Of a stretch of DNA of 64,000 bases, positions 12,030 to 23,571 are shown piece after piece. This stretch comes from Nematostella vectensis (lineage: Eukaryota > Cnidaria > Anthozoa > Actiniaria > Edwardsiidae). Positions within the stretch are counted from its first letter, which is position 1. Each line of letters opens with the position of its first letter. The notes under the pieces were generated by a model. It did not search any database and was not told the origin of the DNA. It was given only the letters and a program-made list of their open reading frames with translations. The stretch lies in the NCBI RefSeq assembly GCF_932526225.1, contig NC_064046.1, forward strand, positions 13,659,708 to 13,723,707, written 5' to 3'. Made by a program: the position numbers and the translations under genes.

Positions 12030-15000
12030 ATGGGTCAGGCAAAGCTTGAAGTTTTACTCGACCGTCGTTCAGATTCCCTATGGTCTTGGGTCGTATGCGT
12101 CGCTTCGTTTTTTTTACAATTTCTTGTTGGAGGAATTTCCAATTCTTTTGGATCGTTTTTTATTGCCCTGCTCAGCGAATACAAGAGAAGCGAAGCGGAA
12201 ACCGGTGAGTGAAAAAAATATATATCGGCAAACTGTCTTGGTTATTTCCTACAAAAACTCTTATGATCTTGATGTTCCATTAATTATTTTAAAAAGTCAA
12301 ACAACCCTTGCATGGCTTTCAGAATTTTTACCGGCTTTTTATCGGCATTTTTTTTGTTTTTTTTCTAATAAAAAAAGTAAGTAAATATATGCACGCTACT
12401 TTTTTACCAGATAAACTGGAATTGCGCCTCTAAGCCCAACAAGATAAAAACAAGTCTTACTAACAGGAAATAGGCATTCGTAATGTGAAAAGAATGCGGT
12501 TTCTTTCTTTAACCGGCACCTTTTCCGCTCTATTTCTCGCACGCGCTTCTGAAAGCTTGCATGAAGAGACAAAAATTATGTTATATTAAAGTTAACAGGT
12601 CTTTTGTGCGTGTAACTGGTAGGGGCAAATTACTCCAACTTTCTTTCTCTACTACACACAATCCAAGTATTCTTTTGATAAAAAAACGTTTTGTAAACGT
12701 TTGCTTTCTTTTGAATCTCGCGGCCCCGTTGTTGTTTCGTGAAATCTGATACCCAAGTAATAAACACCACGCGCGAGGGAACAAAGTCCATCCAGAAATT
12801 TCTGAATGCTTAATTATCGTGTGTGGTAAAACAACGGTGGCACGGAAACATATGCTCTTGTATTTTTTACCTGTGAGAACAGCTACCGCACATTTCGAAT
12901 CCGCCAATTTATTTTTCGTTTTTTTTTTTTTTTTTTTTTTTTTTTCTGGCAGCGTGGTTGTATGTATTTTTATGTTCTGTGCTTGTGTGCTCTGCCGTTT
13001 ACGCTCCATTTAGACCCCCCCCGCGGAGAAATAAGAAGCTTTCACTAGACTTCCTTTATATCGAAGATAAGAATTTTTTACAATCAACAAAAGCCTGCAT
13101 AGCGGTTTCGGCAGAATGAAGGAATATCACATACCGACGGAAATGTCAGATTTCGAAAAATTATATAATCGAAAATTATAAATTTTCTTCATTTTACTTC
13201 ATAAAAGCGTCCTAACCTGATAACCAGCCTTTTTATTAAAAGGCGAAAAGTAAATAAAAAAACATATTTGTTTTCTTGACGGGATGTGTTCTTGTGAGAC
13301 ACTGAGGTGTCGATAAGAACTGTCACGCAACACTCGATGGTATTGACATGCACGATGAGGAGACTGGACCTGATTAGTTCAATATTTCGCGAGTATATAA
13401 TTTTCCCAAAAATGGGTTGGCATATTACGCGAGACTTTTTTTTTATCGTAAACAAAAATTAAAGCACATACTTATTTCATGTAAAATGTAACTAAATGAA
13501 ACAAAACTGTAGAAACGCTTATTGTGCCTATTTCAAACATACTTACATTAAAACCGTCAAACAAAAGTGAAGAACTGTAATTATTGATCGTCTTCAAGTT
13601 TTCGAGCAACAAAAAATAGGAAGTTATTAAACTTCGTAGGAATTTAATTTCTCTTCTTATGAATCGCCCCCCCCCCCCCACCCCCCCTTAACCTTCCAAC
13701 TGGGGGAATACACCAGTTTTGTCACCAGTTTACTTCCGGAGGGCCGACGGAAACCTCAACCGACAAGAGACAAAAGAATCAATTAGAATCCGCGATATAA
13801 ACAGCGCAATCCGCTCTAAATTATCAGTCACGTCCTCAGAGAAACTTCCAATAGACACATTGCTTTTACAATTTTGAAATATTTTACGTGTTTTCCGTTA
13901 ACGGATATTTTTACGTAATCGACCGGAAGTAAACTGGTGACAATGCGGCTTTAACAAATCAGTTGAAGATCCAAGATGTTAATCCAGGCTGGCTGCTAAG
14001 CGCAAATCAATCGATGGCTGTCGTTTTTCTAAAAGGTCTAAAAAAGCCTGGGGTGAGCGGGCGGGAGACCTGTGGTATTCTAAACTGTTAGGGAATAGGC
14101 ACCATTTCCAAAAAAGGTGGCAACGTAGTAAACGCCAATTCCTGCAAGTTTACGTGGAAATTCTCGACTTACAAAGTTCAAGTGCGATAAAAAAAAACGA
14201 AAAAATGATTGAAGCGGACTCCCAAATATGTCCTATGTAATGCCTAATAAGGAAATGACCTAGCAAGCTAGAAAAACGACAGTTTTTGAAACAAAATTAA
14301 CTGATATGTTATTTAAAGCCTAGGCGTGGCTATCTTTTTGCACCCAGACTACCCCTGGTCTGCGACTGCAAATTCATTTTCCTTGTTAATGTGACTTTAC
14401 GTTTTCCCCGCAGCGTGGATCGGCTCCCTCGCCGTTGGACTTACTTATCTCTGCGGACCCATCTCAACCACGCTATGTCATCGTCTAGGATGCCGTATCG
14501 TCGCTTGCACCGGGAGCCTTCTCTTCCTAATTGCTGCCTTCCTCACGTCTCTCGTATCAAACATGACCTATATGTACTTAACGTTCGGAATACTTGGGGG
14601 ATTCGCCTTTAGTTTAATGTACTTTGCATCTCTCGTGGTCCTCATCGAGTATTTCAATAGACACCTCTCGTTAGCCAATGGGATCGCTGTATCAGGCTCA
14701 GGGGCAGGCACTTTAGTAATTAGCATGATCGTCGATGAAATGTGCAGGCGTTACGGGTTACGCGCGGGATTTCGTTTCATCGCGGGAATGTCATTGCTCG
14801 GGTTTGTTGCGGGATTGAGCTTCGCGCCACTCAGTAAACATCCGATGGAGTCACTGATCGAGAAGGACGATGTTAAGCCAAAGAAAGGGGGATTTGGGAA
14901 AAGCATCGGTAGCTTTCTAAGACCTGGGAAACACTGGAAGAACAAGGCGTTCGTGGTGTGGACCTTGTGCCTGGCCCTCGTGCTGTTTGCGTACTACATC

Positions 15001-18000
15001 CCGTACATGTACCTGGTAGGTATACACACTGTCGTTATTATGGCCTAACCATATGCTGATAGTTAAATTGTATAATCTGTTTAAAAGGGAGGGTGGTCAT
15101 CGAATAGCTGTTATCGTACATATGAATAAATTAGATAAATGGAGAAGATGTATTCCTTCCCGCCAAAGAGTGCGCAACACATGGGAGCTAGTCACACAAG
15201 GAGGGGATGGAGAAAGAACAAGAACTTCATCATGAATATATTATACATTAATAATAAGATGAGGGGGGGGGGGGGGGTATTATTGGCTAGCTGATATCTG
15301 GGACTTATCAGGATGACTGACTATCGTATTTACCATTTTGAAGATGCGGCGTTAGGGGGGGGGAGGTGGGGAGTTTGTGATGGCCCTTCCCAAATATCTT
15401 TCTATGTAGTAGATAAAATACTTCGGAAAGACACAGCAAGGATTCTAACTCAATCTTTGGCCATCTTGTCTATCTCATGAATCTTTGTAACAGCCGCTGG
15501 TAGAATTGTGTCCTTTTTGGGGGTACATTCTTTGATAAAAAACGGTTTTTAATTTCGCATATTTGCGTGCATACAGCCCTGTTTAAACCAGGGAAGAAAA
15601 CCCAGCTCTAATACTCTCCACAAAATATCAAGTTTCTCAAGTGGTTCTTTTATCGAACATACTGAATTGAAGTACTTCATGACCGACAAACCACACTTCG
15701 TTATTTTAATCAAGACTCATTCATAAACCAAGGAGTACTATGGCAGCGAATACCGCGACCTTATTATCCTATCTATTATCACAAGACGTTTCTTGATAGC
15801 ACTTTTACCAATCTCGTTTTTATATTTTACTATATTTTTTTTTACTTTTTTTTCGCTGTATATTTAAATGAACGAAAATCAAAAATTATTCTACGCTTCT
15901 ATCTTCTCCTTAAAATTGTAATGATCCGTTTTTGTAAAACTTGACAAAGTATGAGGAAAAATGTAAAATTGTTGTAACACACAAGTTTGTAACGAGGCTC
16001 GAAATTGTGACGTTTTTATGTAAACTTCATGTAAACTTTTGAATGGAGACAATTTTATTTAGATGTTCTCTTGTAATGCACTTAACCAGACATCATAAAG
16101 GCAGATTGTGGATGTAATTTACTCATAAGGCGGTTTTTGAGAGTAGCAATGAAATAATGTATATCGCGTTTATACCAATTTCGTAACGACTGTTCAATTG
16201 AACTTAGCCGTCGTGGGTTCTGTCTCCAAATTACTTATCTTCAGTATTAAATTAAATGTTTGTATTCACGAGGACACAAGCAAGCAATTCTTTATCTGAG
16301 CTTCAGATACCTTAAGGTACTAGCACTGGCTATTTTGGGCTATTTTGGGTTTTTTATATTTAGTGTTGCATCATGGGTATGGAGCTCAGTCTCGCCACAG
16401 GTAGCCCAAGCTCTTTATTTGTCTCTATTGATACGGTAAACAAAGGGCGAAAAATTCAACCAGGACGAAAAGAGTTCAAATCGTGAATCTTAAAAAAAAC
16501 ACCAAAGGCGTTTAAATACGGCCAGAGAACACTAGACTACATTTTTCTTTTCAACAAATTTTTTTTTCAATTTTTTTTTTCGTTTTTTTACGAGTTTACC
16601 GTAATATCAAAAAGGGACAAATAAAGTTATTGGGCTACCTGTGCTCTCACACGGCGTAAAAGCACAAAGTTTTAATTTCTCTCGTCTCATCAATGCGTCT
16701 CGAATACTGCCTCCGTCCCTCAAATAAAAAGTATTAATATGTATATTTTATACCTCTAAGGAACGTCTAAACATTCCTAGTGTGAAGAAACGTGTTCACT
16801 AATGTAAAGTTTGGATACATCATACATCTAATGAAAAGTATAATTAATGTGTAAAGCATGTTTTCTTGCCATGATACATCACACTAACGGCCTCTCCCAA
16901 CCTTTGTACCCGATATTCTCACTAGTTCACCTTGAGTGATCATAAGCGGCCCTTGTCCGGGTCTGAATTCTCGATGCCATTAAAGAGATTGACTTGGAAA
17001 CCCAAGAATCATCTCGCTCTAACCGATGGTTCGGTCATGGTTTGACCTCAGCAACCTCATGGAAGACTCACGTTGGTTGTCATAGCGATATGTCATTTAC
17101 CATAGCGACAATAGCTGATGTCTTCCAAGATGGATTTATGAGGTGAAACTAAAAATCTATGGATAAAAAAATGTAAGTGTGATTGTCGATAATAATTGAT
17201 TTATGGTGCCGAGCTTTGCCATTTCAAACCATTTTAGGTGGTTTATTCATGTCTTCTCGGAACGGAAATGAGTCGATGCGTGGAGCGAGGGATTCCAGCG
17301 ATTTCTTTTGGCGCCGTCGAACGTCGATACTCAGAAGCGAAGTTAAAGGAATGCTAGCATGAACCACCGCCTCTCATCTAAAGAACTATAAGAAGAGCAC
17401 ACAGAGTGGATGCTGCCGTCGTACCTTTTCGAATTTGCCTTTATTTGTCTACTTTTTTACCGGACCTTCGGTTTCATTATTTTCATATGTCTGCGTAGCG
17501 TACAGATGCGTTTTATATTTTATTGTCGAGTGTGGCCGCAACTGGAAAATATTTAAATATCAGCCTGGTTTCCTTTTCGTCGTCATGGTTTCAAGCAACA
17601 GCCAATCATTTAAAGTGGGATTGTGGACGCGATGTTTGACCAAGATAAGCCTTTTATGCGACTTTGATCAGCCAAGCCATCAAAGAGTACAGCAGTTCAG
17701 TCGCAAACTTACCTTTTTTTAACAAATTAATAGACAATAATTTCTGTTGATAGCAAAAATAAAATACATATTTTTCTTACGTTCTTAGTTCCGTCTTTTG
17801 ATTAAAAAACTAACTTATGATTGAGTCTTTTTTGTATACCATGGCGAGCTCGGCATCATTGTATTTTCATGCATTTCTCGTGTTGTAATTCGTGATCTAT
17901 GCCGTTTCTAAGCCACGTGACTTCTCCCATAGGTCCGTGTCGCCAAGATGAACGGCGTCACCAGCTCTAAAGGTGCCCTCCTAGTAGGAATCCTGGCAAT

Positions 18001-19870
18001 CTGCCAGGCGCTTGGCAAGATCACTCTCGGAAAAGTCGCAGATATCCCGCAAGTCAACCGTCTTCAGATGGAGCAGATTTCTCTACTCGTGATCGCCGTA
18101 GCGACGTGTTTGTTTCCACTTGCCAAGTCTTACGCCGCGTTTCTCACGTACGCTATTGTGCAAGGGTTCTTTGACGGCGGGTTCTCCGTGCTTCTGGGAC
18201 TAGTGACACATGACATCGTTGGAAAGCAGCTGATGGCTGGAGCAGTCGGCAGCATGTTCGCTGTGGTGGCGATACCGCTTACCTCTGGTCCACCTGTGGC
18301 TGGTAAGTGGCGTAATAATAATGATGATGATGATGTGTATTATTTCTTTTCAGCATTATTTTACGTAAGTTTTAATAATATTTTATTTGATTGATTTAGG
18401 GACAAATTTGATGAAAGATGATTTTCCTCATATAGTAACAATCACGAAGTCATAACTATGATTTCAATCATCTTTCCAAGACTAACGTTGAATTTTTCTT
18501 GAAAAGGGTTGATCTACGACCTTCTCGGTAGCTATGACGCCGTCTACTTCCTGGCTAGCGCGATGGTCTGCGCGGGGTCCTGCCTGATGTTCGTCATACC
18601 TTGGCTGGTGGACACACCCAACAACGGTAAACGAGTCATGACAGGTGACCAGGACGACTTCTTTCCCAGTGACGGGATGGACGGGGGCATGTCCCAAGTG
18701 ACCGAGAAGAAACTCGCTGAGCTCCTCGGCAAGAAAACAGCTGCGGATTTGCTCGTTGCACGGAACCGATCGTTATTGGATCATTCTGTTGGCCACTCTA
18801 GGCCCTCGAGTTTTGTTCTGTTTAGTATCGTCTCGGATGAGAATTACCGCGACCTCTCGACTTACACAAGCCGCATGGATTTGAATACAGAGACTCCTAG
18901 TTCCCCACAGGGCTCGACGCCAGGTAGACGACAAAGGTTTTTCGATATGGACCATTTGCGTGAAAGTACTTTCTCGCTATACTCCTCCGCGCGTATGACA
19001 CTACACGGGAGCAGCATCCAAGTACACAGCCTCGAACCTACCATTCAGGAAGTAGCGGAAACACGTACCAATTTCCATGAAACTTCACTTCCGGTACTCA
19101 GTGAAGTTGCAAATGAAGCTTCACTTCCGGTCATAAATGAGGTCCCTAGCGAAGTATGTGTTACTAATATAAGCGAGGCTATTCATAATGTGCCACTTCC
19201 GGTCGTGATCGAGGAGCCCCAAGATACGCCAATGTTAACGGAAATTGAGGAAGTAACTTCAGTGGGAATTGAAGGGGCGGGCTGTTCTCTTGTGATAGAT
19301 GACGTCGAGAGAAAACGCTTGAGCAGCACCTCGTGGGCGTCAGCTCAAAGTAGTGACTCGCTGAAGAGCTCATCATTGGAATCAACGGCCACTAATGACA
19401 GTGGTTTTGAAGAAAACGAACTTTTTGTAATTGACCCTTCTACGGATATGATAGAAGTCACAAAAGGATTAAGCGCGTCTGTGGCTCCGTTTGTTGAAAA
19501 TTGTGATTACAGGACTTATATCGCTAATGCTGATGCTAATGATTATGATGATGGAATTACTCAAGATATGAACACTGCTGGATTAACGTGTGTATTTGCC
19601 GATGAAGCAAACAGAGACATTTTGCTGACAAGTTCTCCCTGCAGTGATCCTTCAGCAAATAGTGCTGACAGTGAAAAATGTCTCGAGGCACCAAGTGAGA
19701 GTCAGTCTGAAACAGAATACGAAACGGACTTTTACAGCCTCGAGCTGGAGAACAACCTGGAACACCTAGAAGGCATTAGCGTTAGTAGTATGCACAGTTT
19801 GGATAACTTGGACTCAATGCCAGAGGTGGCCTGGCTAGGAAGTAGGCTAACAGTCGAGACTGTGGTTTGA
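12030..19870 (+). CDS. SLC16 (monocarboxylate transporter)-like MFS protein with a very long C-terminal tail
   Basis: A plasma-membrane MFS transporter of the SLC16/MCT type. Exons are 12030-12204, 14414-15015, 17933-18302 and 18507-19870 (836 residues), all with AG/GT borders and fitting phases. Exon 1 gives the MCT-like start (SLWSWVVCVASFFLQFLVGG, TM1). Exon 2 gives AWIGSLAVGLTYLCGPIS and TM2-7 with a basic central loop (KPKKGGFGKS). Exon 3 gives TM8-10 (GALLVGILAICQALGKI, VQGFFDGGFSVLLG). Exon 4 gives PPVAGLIYDLLGSYDAVYFL and TM11-12. After about residue 430 come about 400 acidic, Ser/Thr-rich residues with repeated LPV..E(V/E) phrases (SLPVLSEV, SLPVINEV, PLPVVIEE). Typical MCTs are about 450-550 residues. 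The substrate cannot be assigned. Confidence 0.88.
13719..13943. mobile_element. MITE, ~225 bp, TTGTCACCAG termini, in MCT intron 1
   Basis: TTGTCACCAGTTTACTTCCG at the left is mirrored by CGGAAGTAAACTGGTGACAA at the right. Diverged relatives occur at 29885-30045 and 62150-62312, recognisable from 'gtgtcta.tggaagttt', 'tggatggcctgtt.aatagcg' and 'ggtgacaatg'. It is a non-coding, DNA-transposon-like family. Confidence 0.8.
15016..17932. other. MCT-like gene intron 2
   Basis: Intron with poly-G runs (15262-15277, 15355-15363), AT-rich sequence and one complete MITE (16396-16643). No coding exon was recognised on either strand. Confidence 0.6.
16396..16643. mobile_element. MITE, ~248 bp, CACAGGTAGCCCAA termini
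   Basis: The left end CACAGGTAGCCCAAGCTCTT and the right end 'gggacaaataaagttattgg' + 'gctacctgtg' are inverted copies (about 30 bp) with an inner inverted pair (tacggtaaac/gtttaccgta). A partial relative lies at 7985-8195. Confidence 0.8.
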
Positions 19871-21207
19871 TAAAAGCTGCTTTATTTTTAAAAAAGAGAA
19901 AAGAGAAGAACGATTTGAAGCGCGCGCTACCGTAATCACCTTAAGGTTCTTTGGAAGCCTGAAACAAATTGCTTAAATTGTAAATTGTCAGTCATTTTAC
20001 GCTAGCCAATCAGCGTATCACAAATAATCAAAACCTTTTTTGGTTTCTTGGTTACGGTAACGCGTAGCTACCCTGTTATGACCCCTCTTTAAAGCAGAAC
20101 AGGGGGGAATTATATAAAAAAATGTTTGCTAAGTAAACATTTTCAAACTCCAGGAAATAAGAGTATTTATAGAATATTTATGTTTAAGTAGGGAAAAGAT
20201 AGCGGTGCTTGTTAGTTAAATAATATAATTTAGAGTATTTATTTTGGAAAACAAATTGCGCAGGGATGATGCTATTATTTAAAAAAATTTTTAGTAAGTT
20301 TAAGTTATCAATCAGACGAATCGTGTTTAAATCTCTATTTATCGCCATTCGAGATTCCTTATAATGCATTGAAAGTTTTAGTTAAGACAAGTTTTATTTT
20401 ATAATTTCATGACTTTGGTAGTATTTTGCCTCCTGCAACATAAGTTAAAGGTGAAATAGAGACTAAGACAAAAGTTTATTTTTTGATGGGTATTCTTGTG
20501 AATTGTCTGAATATTAATAAGAACAGATAATATACAAATTAAAAAAAGGAAAACAGCTTTGGCTTTAAAGCAAATAAATATATTTTTAATGCTTTGCAAA
20601 GAATACTTAATTTAAAGCAATCTATTTAGTACAATAGAAAAGAGTTAAGGTAGTAAAAAGAGTGTTAAATTCATAATTAAATTGAACTGTGTTTTGTATG
20701 TACTTCTGTTATATCAATGATGTTTTCCTTTAACTAATCAGGGATAATAGATAAAAGGATCAAAACACTGATGCTTACACAAAGTCTTCAAGCAAAACCC
20801 GTTTTTTCTTAGTATCTCGAGAAGATAATAAAAATCCAAACATTTTTCTTTGCTAGAATAAATGTTTCTTGCCAGCAGAGGCCTCTTTTCTCTGTATTTC
20901 GCTGGGCGCCCAGCGAAATACAGAGAAAAGAGGCCTCTGCTAGCAGGGAAGAGTAAAGGTGGTGTAGTAGGGAACTTACACTCTTCAAATATTGTTTCTG
21001 TGGAGTGAAAATCCCTTTTGTTCGGACGTTGGATGCCAATAAAATAAAGCATAACGGAAAAAGAAATCTTAGCATTTAGCTAACGTGTTTCATTTACGTG
21101 ATCTCGTAAAAGTTCTAGTTCAAGATAGTCCCTGAGACTGACACTAAGGACAGCTGCGCAGGAGATAAGGCATTCTTCGGTTTCTTTCTGGCTTCTAGTG
21201 GTAGGAG
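19871..21207. other. Downstream flank of the MCT-like gene
   Basis: AT-rich probable 3' UTR and intergenic sequence. It contains the perfect palindrome at 20875-20940 and no supported gene. Confidence 0.5.
20875..20940. repeat. 66-bp perfect palindrome
   Basis: The 33-base arm beginning GCAGAGGCCTCTTTTCTCTG is followed at once by its exact reverse complement, with the centre at GGGC|GCCC. The arm sequence also occurs in the element at 11104-11151. With no loop, the strands could form a cruciform. Confidence 0.9.
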
Positions 21208-21362
21208 TAGCCTGCAATCCAAGCGTTTACCCGGTGCTTGTATACGTACCGCCATCTTGGATTTGATTTTGATTTTTGCTCAAAATCCAAGATGGCGGCC
21301 ACGAATCGCTCGAGGCTTGTTTTCCGCTAAAAACACCGGGTAAACCCCTGCATTGCAGGCTA
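21208..21362. mobile_element. Small MITE with TAGCCTGCA termini
   Basis: TAGCCTGCAATCCAAGCGTT at the left is mirrored (with small differences) by 'aacccctgcattgcaggcta' at the right. The inner part holds a second inverted pair (ccatcttggattt/aaatccaagatgg). The terminal TAGCCTGCA...AAGCG resembles the element at 30869-31783. Flanks tggtaggag/ttgtgggag agree at 7 of 9 positions, a possible old 9-bp duplication. Confidence 0.7.
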
Positions 21363-21786
21363 GTTGTGGGAGCTGCCCCACCAAATGGCCTAATGAAGAG
21401 CTAAGTACTTTCCCATCACCCCCCAAGGTAAGTAGTATACCGTGAACCGAATATGCCTTCACAAGTCACAGCGTTTCGTGAATAATAATATTTTTAGATG
21501 CGCGCACTGTTGGGCCAATCAGATAGGTGACGTTGGTCGCTGGTCCAAATTGCACTTTACTTACCATGATGATCCCAGTTTATCCTTTAACCTGAAGAAC
21601 CCCCGCAAATCCAGCCACAAACCCCGATTCACTTTCATTCGATAGCACTGCGCGATGCGCGCCCGTTCTAGCTTTCATGCCCTCGAGACCCCCGCATGGC
21701 CGGACATACAAATCGCTAAGAATACAAAGGCGCACGTGTAGCAGGCGAGTGTTTCTCGAAAGCTTTTAGCTTTTTTAGGACTTCAA

Positions 21787-21990
21787 ATGGTAAATACTAA
21801 GCATTGCTGCTGGGGAAAATGTAACAGCAATTCACGTTATCCAGATATGCTACATACAGCGCTGAAGACGCTTTTCCGAGAAGGAAAAAACGTGTGTTTT
21901 TACCGTTTCCAAAGTTATCGCAGGGAGAGGACAGATGCCGAGATTGGATTGCCGAGTTTTAGTGATATTATTCTTGTGCACGCAAGATTC
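21787..21990 (+). pseudogene. THAP-like zinc-finger fragment
   Basis: The reading frame from Met 21787 starts with a CCWGKCNSNSRYPD stretch and then VCFYRFQ, resembling the first half of a THAP DNA-binding domain (C-x-C start, then an aromatic x-R-F strand). The expected tryptophan and the second zinc pair (C-x2-H) do not follow, and no good splice donor was seen at the point where similarity stops. It may be a decayed gene or transposase fragment, or an exon of an unresolved gene. Confidence 0.4.
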
Positions 21991-22343
21991 TCGTTGATTT
22001 CAAAACAAAGACTTGTTGGATTACACTCTTTTTTTTTTATAAGAACTCGTTTTTAAAAGAACTTCCAGCCTGGGATTTCGCCAAAATTTAAGAACATGCT
22101 AAAAACATGCCGAGGCTCGAAATGTATTCAAAAACTTTTTTCATTAGAGTGATCGCTCTAAAAATGAAGAATAACATTGTGCTCCCTATCGTTATTGATC
22201 ATTTGTGTAGTTCTGTTTTTACTCAGCTGGTTTGTATGATTTCATGTCACTGAAATTTAAAAACATCGATAAGAACGTTTTCAGCCTTAAAATGCTCCAA
22301 AAATAAAAACAGCTCAGCCTCAACTTAAAATTAGACGTTCTCA

Positions 22344-23393
22344 AGAGAGTATAAGATAAGAGAGGGACATTTTGGTATTACCCGCGCGCCATGTCGATTC
22401 CGAATCTGGCTATTTTTAGTAACCACCACCCCACCACTGCGCGTGAGCATTTTTACTCACCCTACCCCCGCGCTTTGGCATTTAAATCTTATTGGTTGCC
22501 GCTGTTTTGTGACTTGAAACCGAAAAAAAAAACACCCTATTTGCACAAATACCATCGAAAATTTCATTCTAGCATCAAGGATACGGGCAGTTGCGGTTTA
22601 TTAAGGGGATGTAGTACTTCGATGATTGCAAGATTTCGAAAACGAGACTTCATTCAAAATCAAGAGCGGAAAACCTCGTGCTTCAAACACCGTTTTCGCT
22701 CTAACTTGCTGCTTCTTCGTGGTTTCTCAACATTCATTATCTTCCTATTGGTCAAACGAAATCTGTAAGTTAGACATTAGATATGATATTGATTTTTTTG
22801 TGAATATTCCGGTGAATTGAGAAGGAATCCAAGAAAAATACATTTTATAAAACTATCCTTGTAGCGAGGGAATGCATTTTTGTGATGATCAAAGCCAGCA
22901 AGCTGAAGTATCTGAGCTTTTGTAAAAGTGAGAAAATAAAGAGAGAGATATACTGTACTTCTTTGATGTTGTTATTATTATATGTTATATTATTATGTTG
23001 TTATTATACAAGCTGGAGTCGGGATTTGAATCAAACGCGGTATCACAGCCATTTTATGGCTCGTCGGTTTTTTTCTTTCTCATTTGACTTCGCCGCTCAG
23101 ACAAACAAAACAATCAAGCTATTCAGGGATTTAGCTTTCTGTGAGTATATTTGCCAATCTTGGTAACTTAAGTTAGACTTGTTTTCTTCTTCCGAGTTAT
23201 TTTACATGATCTCTTTTCATTCCTATCGAGTTGGCAAAACAACAACACGCAACCCGCGGGGGAGTAGGACAAAATAAGAGGAGCAAATCCTCACGCGCAG
23301 TGGTGGGGTGGTGGTTACTAAAAATAGCCAGATTCGGAATCGACATGTCGCGCGGGTAATACCAAAGTGTCCCTCTCTTATCTTATGCTCTCT
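22344..23393. mobile_element. ~1.05-kb inverted-repeat element
   Basis: The left end 'agagagtataagataagaga' and the following ~100 bases, including GTCGATTCCGAATCTGGCTA and 'taaccaccaccccaccactg', are mirrored at about 23275-23393. The interior reading frame at 22391-22768 has no recognisable domain. Non-autonomous as far as can be seen. It ends about 180 bp upstream of the chromodomain gene start. Confidence 0.75.
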
Positions 23394-23571
23394 TTGGTTC
23401 TTTAAAAAAAAGAGCAAGAGTATCCCTCTATGCCTTTATAACACAGGCTGCCCGTGATATAGGGTTTAATAGTCACGTGGTCTGTGGTCATGCGACCTGT
23501 TTGATTCGGCGCGCGTCTTTTGTCTGTTTGTAATCGGAAAGTGTGAACTTCAATGTTTGTGAGTTTGTAAA

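Noticed and set aside
22391-22768. 125-residue frame inside an inverted-repeat element
   Set aside because: No recognisable domain, biased composition, starts within the terminal repeat.
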